A stretch of 64,000 nucleotides of DNA from an uncultured Sterolibacteriaceae bacterium (GCA_937888595.1 CALARK010000022.1:186001-250000); one strand, 5' to 3'; shown: positions 42,141 through 56,272, numbered from the stretch's first letter. The notes: generated from the letters alone by a model not told the origin. Translations and numbers: made by a program.

Positions 42141-42454
42141 CTCTCGTCCTCGTTGCCCAGCAGGGACGCCAGCTTTTTTCTTGCACGCAGCTCCAACATG
42201 GCTTCGCCATAGGCCTCCTGAAGTTCGCGCAGTTGCTTCTCGTACTGCTCTTTGACTTCCAGGGGCTTGGTGCGCAGGGCGTTCTCCATGCCGCGCTTGC
42301 CTTCATCGACCCACTGCTCAACCTCCGAGGGGTTGAGATCGAAGGCCCGGCTGGCCTCCGAGATCGTGGTCTTGCCCTGGATGATGTCCAGGACCAGGGC
42401 GGTTTTACGCTTGGCTGTCCAGCGCTTGATGTCGTCTTCCATCAGGGTGCTCAT
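42137..42454 (-). CDS. IS3-family transposase OrfA
   Basis: A 105-residue OrfA: HTH (TALVLDIIQGKTTISEASRAFDLNPSEVEQWV) and a leucine-zipper-like helix (LEVKEQYEKQLRELQEAYGEAMLELRARKKL). The start at 42454 follows GGAAACGACG; an upstream in-frame start exists at 42478. It appears intact but its OrfB partner is truncated. Confidence 0.85.
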   Translation of the reverse strand: MSTLMEDDIKRWTAKRKTALVLDIIQGKTTISEASRAFDLNPSEVEQWVDEGKRGMENALRTKPLEVKEQYEKQLRELQEAYGEAMLELRARKKLASLLGNEDER

Positions 42455-42530
42455 CGTCGTTTCCTTCAACGTTAACACCTGAGCAGGAATTCACTGGGTC
42501 AATACAGCACGTCCTGACAGGCCGGTTTAG

Positions 42531-43876
42531 CAGGCCGTTGAAAAAGTGTTCATCGAAGCAGTCTCGCTCCGGTTTGCGTTGTTCCGCTGGCTGTACAAAG
42601 CGCTTTTCTTGGCTTTTGCAGCCGCTTGGGCGGCCCTTTCCAGGCCCTTTCCAGGCCCTTTCCAGGCCCTTTTGCCCATTTTGGGCGCACTGAGGCCGTG
42701 ATTCACGCATGATGCGCGTCCCACCAGCCACCGATGGAGCCTATGCGCACCAGGTTGTACGTGGCAAAGCACATCAGCGCCTGCCCTGTCAGCTTGGCCT
42801 GCCCAATCAGTTTGGTCTTGGCCAGACCACCCACGGTCTTTATCCAGCCAAAGGCCTCTTCGATGCGCTTTCGCACACGCAGGCTGGTCTTGTAGCCTTC
42901 GTGTCGCTGGGTACGTCCGTCAATGGCCGAGTGCTGCGCCTTGGCCGCCACGTGCGGGGTAATGCCCAGCTTGCGACAGCCTTTGACAAAGGCCTTGCAG
43001 TCATAGCCCTTGTCGGCTCCCACGGTGAACTGGCGGCGTTTGCGCTTTTGGCGCGCGAGCATGTTGAGTGCTGCCTCCCGCTCTGCCGTGCCACTGGCAT
43101 GGGTGATTTCCACGTCCACCACCAGCCCATGGCGGTTGTCCATGAGGATGTGACCCATGTGGCACAGGCGGGATTTGTCACCCGCCGCCTTCTTGAACAG
43201 CCGCGCATCGGCGTCCGTCGTGCTGGCGTGCGTGTCGTTGCTGCGCGGCTCGCCTTTGAAGTTGACCTCGGCGTTGCGCCCCTCAGTCGGTGTTGGGTCG
43301 TCGTCCTTGCGCTTGAAGCTCTTGTGCGAGGCCCAGGCTTCAATGAGTGTGCCGTCCACGCTGAAATGTTCGTCGCTGGTCAACTTCGCCCAGCCGGCGG
43401 TGTGTTTCACCCGCTCGAAGAACACGCGGGCCAGGTCTTCGTTGAACAACCGCTCGCGGTTGGCGCTGAAGGTGGAGTGGTCCCAGACCTTGTCTTCCAG
43501 GTTCAGGCCGACGAACCAGCGGTACAGCAGGTTGTAGTCGATGGCCTCGACCAGCAGCCGTTCGCTGCGGATGGAGAACAGGATTTGCAGCAGCAGGGCC
43601 TTGAGCAGCATTTCGGGGGGTACCGAAGGGCGGCCGTTGCGGGAATACACCGCCTCAAACTCTGCCGTCATGGTGGCCAGCAATCCGTCAACCACCGCGC
43701 GCAGTTTGCGCAGCGGGTGTTTGGCCGGCACCCGCTCTTCGAGGCTGATGTAGCTGAACATCGCCCCCTGAAAGTTCTGTGTGCCTCTCATCTTCGGTGT
43801 CTGGTGTCTTGTCGTTGCCCTGGCTCACATGGTACCGGCAGCAGGGCCGGACGATGGGGAGTTTTTCAACGGCCTG
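42531..43876 (-). mobile_element. complete IS5-family insertion sequence with TTAG duplication
   Basis: 1346 bp bounded by perfect 15-bp inverted repeats: CAGGCCGTTGAAAAA at 42531-42545 and its complement at 43862-43876. The 4-bp direct repeat TTAG flanks it (42527-42530 and 43877-43880), matching the YTAR target duplication of the IS5 subgroup. Triple-repeated TTTCCAGGCCC lies between left end and transposase. One transposase gene is inside. Confidence 0.92.
42703..43791 (-). CDS. IS5-family transposase
   Basis: A 362-residue DDE transposase: N-terminal domain (FSYISLEERVPAKHPLRKLRAVVD), first Asp in HFSVDGTLIEAWAS, second Asp in VGADKGYDCKAF, Glu in RKRIEEAFGWIK. All catalytic residues are present and the reading frame is intact, so the element may be active. 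Confidence 0.93.
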   Translation of the reverse strand: MRGTQNFQGAMFSYISLEERVPAKHPLRKLRAVVDGLLATMTAEFEAVYSRNGRPSVPPEMLLKALLLQILFSIRSERLLVEAIDYNLLYRWFVGLNLEDKVWDHSTFSANRERLFNEDLARVFFERVKHTAGWAKLTSDEHFSVDGTLIEAWASHKSFKRKDDDPTPTEGRNAEVNFKGEPRSNDTHASTTDADARLFKKAAGDKSRLCHMGHILMDNRHGLVVDVEITHASGTAEREAALNMLARQKRKRRQFTVGADKGYDCKAFVKGCRKLGITPHVAAKAQHSAIDGRTQRHEGYKTSLRVRKRIEEAFGWIKTVGGLAKTKLIGQAKLTGQALMCFATYNLVRIGSIGGWWDAHHA

Positions 43877-43938
43877 TTAGGGCGCGCAATTCCGAAAGCT
43901 GGCGGGCTCGACTCGGCCAGAAGCAGACATTCGTTTTG

Positions 43939-45854
<1,916 letters not shown>

Positions 45855-46664
45855 TTATTTGAACTTGCGACGCAGGAAGGAGCTGAAGGCGTCGACGAGG
45901 GTAACCATGCCTAAAATAACCAGCAAAATAGCCGAGACATCCTGGTATTGCATGATGCGCAGAGAGCCCATCAGCTCGAACCCGATTCCACCGGCGCCGA
46001 CCATGCCCATCACGGTCGAAGCACGGAAGTTGTATTCCCATCGATAGATCGCGGTATCGGCCATTTGCGGAAGCACTTGGGGAAAGATCCCATGAAAAAT
46101 CACCTGCAATGGCGTGCAGCCCGCTGCATGCGCGGCTTCTACCGGTGCCGGATCGGCATGTTCGATCGATTCCGAAAAAAATTTGGCGATCATGCCAACC
46201 GAATGTAAGCCTAGGGCTAAAACACCCGGCAATGCGCCGAAGCCAACGGCTGCCACGAACAGGATGCCCATGATCAGTTCGGGTATCGATCGCAAAGCGT
46301 TTAACAGGCCGCGTGTGGCTTGATACACGAGTGGATGAGGGCTAGTATTCCGCGCGGCGAGCACTCCTAAGGGAATGGATAGCAATACCGCGATTGCCGT
46401 GCCGGCGATACTCATGGCCAAGGTATCCAGTACCGGTTTGACCCAGGTGCCAGCCTGCGAGAAGTTCGGTGGGAACATCTCGCCGGCAATTTTTACCAGG
46501 CTTGGCATGCCATCCTTCAATCGCTCGGCATCAAATAGGCCGACGTAATACCAGCAACCGATCACAATCGCCAGCACAACGGCAAACTGCAGTATCGTGC
46601 GGTTCCATACGCGCTGGCGCTCGGCCAGAATCAAACCAAAATCAGCTTGCATGCTGTCGCTCAC
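45855..46664 (-). CDS. ptxC: phosphite ABC transporter permease PtxC
   Basis: A 269-residue permease of the PhnE/PtxC family, with about six membrane segments and the ABC-interaction loop (EAAHAAGCTPLQVIFHGIFPQVLPQM). It begins 1 bp after ptxB and ends 24 bp before ptxD. Confidence 0.92.
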   Translation of the reverse strand: MSDSMQADFGLILAERQRVWNRTILQFAVVLAIVIGCWYYVGLFDAERLKDGMPSLVKIAGEMFPPNFSQAGTWVKPVLDTLAMSIAGTAIAVLLSIPLGVLAARNTSPHPLVYQATRGLLNALRSIPELIMGILFVAAVGFGALPGVLALGLHSVGMIAKFFSESIEHADPAPVEAAHAAGCTPLQVIFHGIFPQVLPQMADTAIYRWEYNFRASTVMGMVGAGGIGFELMGSLRIMQYQDVSAILLVILGMVTLVDAFSSFLRRKFK

Positions 46665-48346
<1,682 letters not shown>

Positions 48347-48366
48347 GACACCTCCGGCAGATTTGA

Positions 48367-48447
48367 ATTCGTAATCAAAAATGATGACCTGATTACGAAT
48401 CTGAATTGCAGCGATGGTAATGTCGTGATATGACACCCTGATGACTC
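48367..48447 (-). promoter_or_regulatory. ptx control region: inverted repeat and Pho-box-like element
   Basis: ATTCGTAATCA (48367-48377) and TGATTACGAAT (48390-48400) are perfect 11-bp inverted arms with a 12-bp gap, a possible PtxE operator. Further upstream on the minus strand three heptamers spaced exactly 11 bp apart, GAGTCAT, GTGTCAT and CGACATT, resemble PhoB box units (CTGTCAT). The rest, 48448-48676, holds no gene and ends at the degP junction. Confidence 0.6.
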
Positions 48448-48676
48448 GTTGATGTCATTTTTGTGGCATGGTCGCGGGTGCCTGTGAGGGAAATAAGTTG
48501 TGCTATCTATGCCAAATATAGACGTCTGCTATGGGTCGAAATCGGGCCGCCGCACTGCTCATCGCGAAGGACGGCAATCGCTGCAGAACCGCCTTCCAAT
48601 GGTCACTGGAAATGGAGCTTCGACATACCCGATTGCTACAAACCGCGTATCACCGTTTGGGCTTCGCTCTCCCTCC

Positions 48677-49126
48677 CTAGCCTGCAATGTCGTGGGCCGG
48701 CGAAGCGCCGACAAGCGTGGCCGGGTAGTCGCGACCGTCAGCCAGCTTTACCGTGGCTTGCGAGGCGCCTTCAATAACATGGAAGTTGGTCACCACGTGA
48801 CCGGCTTCATCCCAGACGAAACCTGAGCCGGTGCCGCGCGGCACCTCGAACACGTTGCGTGTCCAGAAGTCCCGCACCCGTTGCGTGGTGCTGATGAAAA
48901 CCACCGAATCGCGGGCGCTTTCGAACAGGTCGATAGTGGTTTTTTCGTCCGACGCCAGGTCGCCGCGAGCGATGACCGTGCGTGGGGCGCCATCCCGCGG
49001 CGCGAACCAGGCTTCAATGGCGGGCAGGAATTGCCACAGGAGCATGAGGGCGGCAAGTGTTGCGGAGACGATGAGCCAACGACGGACAAAACGATCCGGT
49101 GGCGGAGGGTTGGAAACGTAGGGCAT
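48677..49126 (-). pseudogene. degP: degP, 5' fragment (anchor, His and Asp)
   Basis: 149 codons: an N-terminal membrane anchor (LIVSATLAALMLLWQFLPAI), RGTGSGFVWDEAGHVVTNFHVIEGA with the catalytic His, and SPAHDIA with the catalytic Asp. One foreign codon and TAG follow. ATG at 49126 has GAGGACATCTC upstream. The catalytic Ser and PDZ domain lie 7 kb away (40977-41678). The product could be a secreted stub but not a protease. Confidence 0.92.
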
Positions 49127-49151
49127 GAGATGTCCTCGGAACGGGAATGGA

Positions 49152-50099
49152 TCAGCGCCACAGCCCGCCAGTGCGCCAGCGCGGCGCACGCAGCGGGGTC
49201 TCGAACATGAAGGCATCGGTCGGCCATTGCGGTAGGGGCGGTGCATGTGCCGCCAGCTCGGCAAGACGCGCGATGCGTTCGTGCGTGGCCGGATGGGTGC
49301 GCAGCCAGGATGGTTCGGGGTTGCCCCAGCCCGGCAGTAGCCAGGCGCGCCAGCCGCGGCTGACCTGTTCTATCTTGGCGAGTGCCGAAGCCAATCCCGC
49401 CGGATCGCCGGTGAGCCGCGCCGCGGCGAGGTCGGCGTCGAACTCGCGCGTGCGCGACAGCCCGAGCTGCGCCAGGAGCGCCAGCTGCGGCGAGAAGGCT
49501 AGCGCCACCAGCCCCCACAGATTGATTCCGACGGACCCGGCCAGCACGAAAGGCAGCATCACGAGCAGCATCAACTGTCCCGTCATCGCCAGCAGGTGAG
49601 TCAGGCGGCTGATGTAGTCGGCCAGTCCCATCACCCGCAGGTCGTGGTGCGCGATGTGCGCTACCTCGTGGGCGAGCACGCCGGCCAGCTCGCGCGGCGA
49701 GAGCGAGCGCAAGAGGCCGTCGGTGAGCGCGATGGCGGCGTGCCGCGACGATCCGACGGCAAAGGCATTGACCACGCGGCTGGCCACGTAATGGGGCGCC
49801 GGCACGGCCGGCAGTTCCGCGCGCCGTGCCAGTTCGCGCAGCATGCGGTGGATCGCCGGGGCCTCATCGATGCCGAGCGGCCGCGCGCCATAGAGCCGCA
49901 AGGTCAGCGCGGTGGCGGCGGCCGGCTCAATGGCGAGCGCCAGCACGCCGGCGAAGAGCGCGAGCCACAAGCCGCTTTCGCCAAGGATCAAGCTGCCGGT
50001 GAAGGCGCAGATGCCCAGCAGCGCCAGAATCAGGACGACGGTTTGCAGCCAGTTGGCGACCCGGTGCCGGTGCCAGCCGGCAGAGCCGATGCCACGCAT
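49152..50099 (-). CDS. htpX: HtpX-like M48 membrane protease
   Basis: A 315-residue membrane metalloprotease: two N-terminal membrane segments, zinc motif in VLAHEVAHIAHHD, two more hydrophobic segments, and the Glu ligand in TREFDADLAA. HtpX degrades damaged membrane proteins. htpX and degP side by side are a hallmark of the transmissible protein-quality-control islands. It starts 2 bp before the J-domain remnant's stop. Confidence 0.9.
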   Translation of the reverse strand: MRGIGSAGWHRHRVANWLQTVVLILALLGICAFTGSLILGESGLWLALFAGVLALAIEPAAATALTLRLYGARPLGIDEAPAIHRMLRELARRAELPAVPAPHYVASRVVNAFAVGSSRHAAIALTDGLLRSLSPRELAGVLAHEVAHIAHHDLRVMGLADYISRLTHLLAMTGQLMLLVMLPFVLAGSVGINLWGLVALAFSPQLALLAQLGLSRTREFDADLAAARLTGDPAGLASALAKIEQVSRGWRAWLLPGWGNPEPSWLRTHPATHERIARLAELAAHAPPLPQWPTDAFMFETPLRAPRWRTGGLWR

Positions 50100-50240
50100 T
50101 CAGCCGCGCCCCGCTTCGCAAGATATCAGACGCCGACAGGTCTTCTCGGTCTCGTTCTGGCTCGCATCGCGCGCCATCCCGAGCGTGGCGTAGTAGTCGG
50201 GAAGCCACATCGACGTCGCCCGGAGGTAAGTCTCGCTCAT
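50100..50240 (-). pseudogene. truncated J-domain (DnaJ) remnant
   Basis: A 46-codon frame (ATG 50240, TGA 50102) reading PDYYATLGMARDASQNETEKTCRRL, i.e. helix I and II of a J domain, which then breaks off before the HPD motif that is required to stimulate DnaK. It is likely the start of a former dnaJ/cbpA gene, deleted when the island was rearranged. It overlaps nothing and is coupled to htpX by position. Confidence 0.65.
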
Positions 50241-50255
50241 GCCGGAACCATGGCA

Positions 50256-50891
50256 TCAAGTTCCGCGATGTCCGCTATCGGGGGCGCCGGCCACCGCATC
50301 GCTGCCGGCCGGCTTTTCGCGCAGCGAACGCAGCTCGCGCCGCAGCTTATCCAGTTCATCCCTCCAGGCTTCTGCATCGTCGTAATCGACGAACTTCGGG
50401 TAGTGCTGATGGGCCGCGTGGATGCGCCGTGCGTACTTGATCGGGCACCAGTATTGCTCGGTGCGCGCCGCCACTTCGCGGGTGTAGGCGGCGACGCCGT
50501 TGCCATAGCTGCAATAAAAGCAGTTGAAGCGTTCGATCAGGTTCAGGTAGGGCAGGCTTTCTCGCCCGAAGACGACGTAATCGGAGCGCCGCACCTTGGG
50601 AATTCCGTAGACCGGGAAGCAGATCGCCTGGTAGACGGTGACGAAGACGTCCATCAGGACGAACGGCACCCATCCCAGGTAGATCACGGGAGCGGTGAGG
50701 ATGACCAGCGGGCGCGCACGGCTCAGGAAGCGCCACAGGCCGATCTTGTAGCGGCGCTGGCGGCGGCGCCACTCGCCCTTGAGTTCGAGGCGCTGCCGCT
50801 GCCATTCCTCGCGAGCCTCGCGATAGACCTCCTCGACCTCTTCCTGGAGGGCGCCGATACGTGCCAGCAATTCTTCGATGTGTTGTCTCAT
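50256..50891 (-). CDS. membrane protein of the quality-control island, function unknown
   Basis: A 211-residue protein: N-terminal coiled coil (~1-45, EELLARIGALQEEVEEVYREAREEW), a membrane region (~58-95), a CFYCSYGNG motif with two Cys, and a C-terminal acidic helix. Proteins of this layout accompany hsp20/htpX genes in similar islands (family knowledge, not checked here). No enzyme motif is recognised. Confidence 0.6.
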   Translation of the reverse strand: MRQHIEELLARIGALQEEVEEVYREAREEWQRQRLELKGEWRRRQRRYKIGLWRFLSRARPLVILTAPVIYLGWVPFVLMDVFVTVYQAICFPVYGIPKVRRSDYVVFGRESLPYLNLIERFNCFYCSYGNGVAAYTREVAARTEQYWCPIKYARRIHAAHQHYPKFVDYDDAEAWRDELDKLRRELRSLREKPAGSDAVAGAPDSGHRGT

Positions 50892-51076
50892 GGATGCGGG
50901 TGGGAATTGGGGGGGCGCGTCCGGCGCGCCCGCAGGCTACTCGATGCGGATGGCGTTCACCCGCGGCTATCGGCGATTTCGACGTTCATGCCGCGCTCGT
51001 CCATGCCGAGAACCTCCTGTCGGGCGACGAGCCGCCGGTCGCACGCAAGAGCATGTGAGAGCGCGGCGGCTCACTC
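50892..51076. other. non-coding spacer with a GC hairpin and possible hsp20 remnant
   Basis: A 7-bp stem (50913-50919 with 50925-50931) is present but no T-run follows on either strand, so a rho-independent terminator is doubtful. On the minus strand a stretch ending NAIRIE plus stop (50939-50962) resembles the end of an Hsp20 gene, which could be a decayed third copy. Confidence 0.3.
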
Positions 51077-51454
51077 CTACTCCACGCGAATCTCGACCTT
51101 GCGCGGCTGTGCATGGGCGAGCTTGGGAATCCTCAGCTTCAGAACCCCCTGGTCGAATTCGGCGGTGACCTTCTCGGTATCGAGTTCCTTGGACAGCGTG
51201 AACACCCGCCGGTAGCGCGGCGAGGCGATCTCGACATGGGTCGATTCCATCCCCTCGGGCATATCGAGCTTCATTTCGCCCTCGATGGTCAGCGTTTCGG
51301 CTTCGACCTGCAAATGCAGCTTGTCCTTGGGGACGCCGGGCAGGTCGGCGGTCAGTGTGATGCCGCCGGCATCCTCGAACACATCGACCGGCGGCAGCAG
51401 GGTGGTCTCGGCCGGTGCGGGGGCATTCTTGTTGGCGGTGGTCGTGTCGCTCAT
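51077..51454 (-). CDS. hsp20: small heat-shock protein Hsp20 (second)
   Basis: A 125-residue sHSP: alpha-crystallin domain (VDVFEDAGGITLTADLPGVPKDKLHLQVE ... GVLKLRIPKLA) with a short flexible N-terminus. Lies 15 bp after the third hsp20 and is co-transcribed with it from the sigma-32-like promoter at 51964. Confidence 0.92.
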   Translation of the reverse strand: MSDTTTANKNAPAPAETTLLPPVDVFEDAGGITLTADLPGVPKDKLHLQVEAETLTIEGEMKLDMPEGMESTHVEIASPRYRRVFTLSKELDTEKVTAEFDQGVLKLRIPKLAHAQPRKVEIRVE

Positions 51455-51469
51455 GATCTGCTCCTCGTT

Positions 51470-51910
51470 TCATTGAATGGCGATGCGGCGCGGCTGCGCG
51501 GCTGCGCGGCGCTGGATGCTGACATGCAGCACCCCGTCGCGGTAGCGCGCCGACACGGCGTTTGGATCGATGTCGTCGGGCAGCGTCAGCACGCGCCGGA
51601 AGCGGCCGGCGAAGCGCTCGTCGATGTGCACGGTCGCCTTGCCGTCCTGGGGCGGCAGATCCACCTTGCGCTCGCCGGCGATGGTCAGCACACCCTTCTC
51701 GATCTGGACGTCGATGCCGTCCGGGTCGAGGCCGGGGGCGAAGGCGTAAATCTCGACCGACTGCGGAGTGTTGCCGATATTCATGGCCGGAAAGCCGCCG
51801 CGGGCGAAACCGCGAATGCTCGGCGACAGGTCGTACGACTGCTGGAGTTCCCGTTGCAGCCGATCGAGTTCCGCGAACAGATCGCGCGGAAACAGGGTTC
51901 TGTAGAACAT
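51470..51910 (-). CDS. hsp20: small heat-shock protein Hsp20 (third)
   Basis: A 146-residue sHSP: N-terminal arm (MFYRTLFPRDLFAELDRLQREL), alpha-crystallin domain (VEIYAFAPGLDPDGIDVQIEKGVLTIAGERK) and C-terminal PRRIAIQ. The first gene of the minus-strand pair; both are class A/ C-like sHSPs distinct from the 39508 gene. Confidence 0.92.
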   Translation of the reverse strand: MFYRTLFPRDLFAELDRLQRELQQSYDLSPSIRGFARGGFPAMNIGNTPQSVEIYAFAPGLDPDGIDVQIEKGVLTIAGERKVDLPPQDGKATVHIDERFAGRFRRVLTLPDDIDPNAVSARYRDGVLHVSIQRRAAAQPRRIAIQ

Positions 51911-51963
51911 GGAATCCTCCTTGACGAAGTAACGGATGCCGAAGATCGGTATCCCTGCGGCCG

Positions 51964-52023
51964 ATATAGGATTCAGCCGTCAGGTTTTCAAGACCTTGAA
52001 ACGACATTGGTCTTTCCTTATCT
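51964..52023. promoter_or_regulatory. divergent sigma-32-like promoters (hsp20 pair and cbpA)
   Basis: Two CTTGAAA -35 boxes stand back to back (minus at 51986-51992, plus at 51995-52001) separated by 2 bp. Each has a 14-bp spacer to a -10 box: plus CCTTATCT (52016-52023), minus TCCTATAT (51964-51971), compared with the consensus CCCCATnT. The symmetry makes a shared heat-inducible control region likely. Confidence 0.7.
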
Positions 52024-52067
52024 TGGAGGTATCGTGTCGGCAACGCATTGCGGAGCAAGGTTTTTCG

Positions 52068-53018
52068 ATGCAGTTCAAGGACTATTACCAGATCCTCGGC
52101 GTACCCCGGAACGCCACGGCCGATGACATCAAGAAGGCCTTCCGGCGGCTCGCCCGCAAGTACCATCCGGACGTGTCGAAGGAGCCGGATGCCGAGCGGC
52201 GCATGCAGGAGATCAACGAGGCCAACGCCGTGCTCTCCGACCCCGAGAAACGCGCTGCCTACGACCAGCTGGGGCAGGGTTTCCGCCCAGGACAGGAGTT
52301 TCATCCGCCGCCCGGCTGGGACGCCGGCTTCGAGTTCTCGGGGAGCGGGTTCTCCCCTCAGGACATGGCCGGCTTCAGCGACTTCTTCGCCGAACTGTTC
52401 GGCCGCATGGGGCGGGGTGCGCGCGGCTTCGGCGCGCAGGGCCCGTTCCGGGCGCGCGGCGAGGATCATCGCGCCAAGGTGCTGCTGGACCTCGAGGACA
52501 GTTTTTCGGGACCGGTCAGGCAGCTGTCGCTGCGCGTTCCGCAGTTCGATGCCGGCGGTCGCCTCGTGGCGACGACGCGCACCTTGAACGTGAAGATCCC
52601 CAAGGGCGTGCGTCCCGGACAGGTGATCCGCCTGGCGGGGCAGGGAGCGGCCGGCGCCGGCGACGGGGAGGCGGGCGATCTGTTGCTGGAGGTGGCGTTC
52701 CGCCCTCACCCGCGCTTTCGCATCGACGGCGCCGATCTGCGCATGGATCTGCCGGTGGCCCCTTGGGAAGCGGCGCTGGGCGCCGTGGTCGCCGTCGATC
52801 TGCCCGATGGGAGCCTCAAGGTCCGCATCCCGGCGGGGGCGCAGAGTGGCCGACTGTTGCGCGTCCGCGGCAGGGGGATTCCAAGCAATCCACCGGGCGA
52901 CCTGCTGCTGGACATTCAGGTCGTCGTCCCGCCGGCGGACACGCCGCGGGCGAGGCAGTTGTACGAAACGATGGCGCGGGAACTGGCGTTCGATCCGCGC
53001 AGCGACCGCAGGGGGTGA
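52068..53018 (+). CDS. cbpA: CbpA-like J-domain co-chaperone
   Basis: A 316-residue class B DnaJ: J domain ~1-70 ([33 protein letters not shown] with intact HPD), Gly/Phe-rich linker, then two C-terminal substrate domains. No zinc-finger repeats, as in CbpA. It is followed by cbpM after 3 bp, which confirms the CbpA identity. ATG at 52068 chosen because the J domain begins there. Confidence 0.92.
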   Translation: MQFKDYYQILGVPRNATADDIKKAFRRLARKYHPDVSKEPDAERRMQEINEANAVLSDPEKRAAYDQLGQGFRPGQEFHPPPGWDAGFEFSGSGFSPQDMAGFSDFFAELFGRMGRGARGFGAQGPFRARGEDHRAKVLLDLEDSFSGPVRQLSLRVPQFDAGGRLVATTRTLNVKIPKGVRPGQVIRLAGQGAAGAGDGEAGDLLLEVAFRPHPRFRIDGADLRMDLPVAPWEAALGAVVAVDLPDGSLKVRIPAGAQSGRLLRVRGRGIPSNPPGDLLLDIQVVVPPADTPRARQLYETMARELAFDPRSDRRG

Positions 53019-53021
53019 TCC

Positions 53022-53315
53022 ATGCTCGACGACGACATCCTCATCGGCAGCCTGATGGAAGACAGTTGGCTGACGCTCGAGCAGGCCGCGAAGGCCTGCG
53101 CGGTGGAACCGGACTGGCTGCTAGGCCATATCCAGGAGGGCTTGTTCCCCCACGCCGAAAGCGTTGCCGGCGTCTGGCGGTTCTCCGCCGCGGCTATCCT
53201 TCGCGCCCGGCGCATGCGGGACCTGGAGCGCAACTTCGAGGCCGTACCCGAACTGGCGGCGTTGATGGCCGATCTGCTCGAAGAGCTCGACTGTCTGCGC
53301 GCCCGGCTCGGATGA
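53022..53315 (+). CDS. cbpM: CbpM-like chaperone modulator
   Basis: A 97-residue protein with a MerR-like helical N-terminus (LTLEQAAKACAVEPDWLLGHIQEGLFP) and C-terminal helix. CbpM binds the J domain of CbpA and inhibits it. Located 3 bp after cbpA. Confidence 0.88.
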   Translation: MLDDDILIGSLMEDSWLTLEQAAKACAVEPDWLLGHIQEGLFPHAESVAGVWRFSAAAILRARRMRDLERNFEAVPELAALMADLLEELDCLRARLG

Positions 53316-53516
53316 CGGCAGACCGAGGTATTGAGATGAGGCGGCCAGGAACGCGGCGATCGTCTGAAGGTTCATTGTCGTCACTCCCATGGTTGTCTGC
53401 ATCACCGGCAATAGATCGAGCGAATCGCCGGGAGTTCAAGGTCCGGGGCAACGATTGCGCGGCGCCATCGCGTTTGGTAGATTTTTCCCGGCCTTAGCGT
53501 CTGCCAGGAGGTTCGC

Positions 53517-54152
53517 ATGGACATGTTCGGCACCATCTCCACCCAGATCGACGCCATGAACCTACCGCTTTTCGCGGTCACGCTGACGGCGGTCCCGCGC
53601 CGCCGGACGCCTGTGTTGTTGATGCTGCATTGGCATGCGTTCCGCTCCGCTGACGCGTCTTCCGTCCGGGCCGCGCGGCGCGGCCTCGATCCGGTGCCGG
53701 CGTCGGGTCTGCAGATCAACCGGGACTGGCGGGAACTCGCCGAACTCGACGAGTCCATGCTGGATGCCGCCTGGCGACTCGGCGCCTGGGAGCTTTTCCG
53801 CGAGGAGCGGCACGGCTGCAACCGGGTCGGCGCCTCGGACCGGGAGGCGCTCGAATGTCGTCAGGCCTTCGGCGACGATCCCTTGCGGGACCCCGGCAAC
53901 ACCTCGATGGTCGCGGAAGCCCCCGACCGGGAGGACATGATGCATTTCGCCGCCCGCGTCGGCTATGTCCGCTGGACGTTCCGGCCCGTAAGGGGAGGTG
54001 TCTGGCGGGCGGTCGCCGCGGACGACACCTTGGCCTACGACGGCAGCCGCGCGCCACCCTGTCCCGTGGGCGCCCGGCCGCCCGCCGCAAGCCGTACCGG
54101 CCAGACGCATTACCGCCTGGGACGCATCGACCGGCTGATCGTGCCTGGCTGA
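53517..54152 (+). CDS. hypothetical protein between cbpM and groES
   Basis: A 211-residue soluble protein with an ATG preceded by AGGAGG. High Arg and Asp content, several Trp (VRWTFRPVRGGVWRAVA), no membrane segment. The sequence is not recognised. It lies between heat-shock genes on the same strand and may respond to heat, but the 201-bp gap before it (53316-53516) has only a weak CTTGAA on the opposite strand. Confidence 0.55.
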   Translation: MDMFGTISTQIDAMNLPLFAVTLTAVPRRRTPVLLMLHWHAFRSADASSVRAARRGLDPVPASGLQINRDWRELAELDESMLDAAWRLGAWELFREERHGCNRVGASDREALECRQAFGDDPLRDPGNTSMVAEAPDREDMMHFAARVGYVRWTFRPVRGGVWRAVAADDTLAYDGSRAPPCPVGARPPAASRTGQTHYRLGRIDRLIVPG

Positions 54153-54165
54153 CACCGTAGCGGGT

Positions 54166-54194
54166 CTTGAAATCCCGCGACCCGGATCCCATTT
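54166..54194 (+). promoter_or_regulatory. sigma-32-like promoter of groESL
   Basis: CTTGAAA (54166-54172), 14-bp spacer, TCCCATTT (54187-54194): 7 of 7 and 7 of 8 matches to the sigma-32 consensus, with the same spacer as the E. coli groE promoter. It lies 110 bp before groES. Confidence 0.85.
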
Positions 54195-54304
54195 CACCGT
54201 CCGGCGGCCGCCCCAGGGGCGCGCCGTGCCTGCTGTGACCGGCGACGGGCCGCGCGCGTCGCCGCGACACGCTTTCCAATAATCTGACCTTAAGGAGATC
54301 GCTT

Positions 54305-54622
54305 ATGCAGATACGACCCCTTTACGACCGGATTATCGTCAAGCGGGTGGAACAACAGAGACAGACCGCATCCGGCATCGTCATTCCGGACACCGCCGCG
54401 GAGAAGCCGGAGCAGGGCGAGGTGACCGCCGTCGGCAGCGGCCGCCTCATGCAGGACGGCACGGTGCGTCCGCTGCAGGTCAAGACCGGGGACCGCGTGC
54501 TCTTCGGCAAGTACGCCGGCCAGACCGTCAAGCTGGACGGCGAGGAATATCTCGTGATGCGCGAGGAGGATGTCCTCGGCATCATCGAAACGGATGCCGC
54601 CTCGATGAAGAAGGCGGCCTGA
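54305..54622 (+). CDS. groS: co-chaperonin GroES
   Basis: A 105-residue Gro[29 protein letters not shown] with the mobile loop, and [13 protein letters not shown] at the end. A short C-terminal tail ([10 protein letters not shown]) is longer than in E. coli GroES (97 aa). It caps the GroEL ring and is followed by groEL after 27 bp. Confidence 0.97.
   Translation: MQIRPLYDRIIVKRVEQQRQTASGIVIPDTAAEKPEQGEVTAVGSGRLMQDGTVRPLQVKTGDRVLFGKYAGQTVKLDGEEYLVMREEDVLGIIETDAASMKKAA

Positions 54623-56272
<1,650 letters not shown>

Larger units (their letters stand above)
41679..42530 (-). mobile_element. IS3-family element remnant
   Basis: OrfA and the first part of OrfB remain. The 3' end of OrfB and its terminal repeat are lost at the degP junction, and the other end is interrupted by the IS5-family element. 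It therefore cannot move by itself; deletion after insertion into degP is the simplest reading. Confidence 0.8.

Noticed and set aside
48448..48676. A gene or IS end between ptxA and degP
   Set aside because: Only short frames without motifs or ribosome sites; no terminal repeat matching the IS3 or IS5 ends could be seen.
50913..50931. GC-rich hairpin as a terminator for the hsp20 pair
   Set aside because: The stem is perfect but no T-run follows on either strand.
49596..51215. 539-codon plus-strand frame opposite htpX
   Set aside because: Shadow of htpX and the 50256 gene; no domain can be seen.
50967..52709. 580-codon minus-strand frame across hsp20 genes and cbpA
   Set aside because: Overlaps three well-supported genes in other frames and shows low-complexity Arg/Ala composition.
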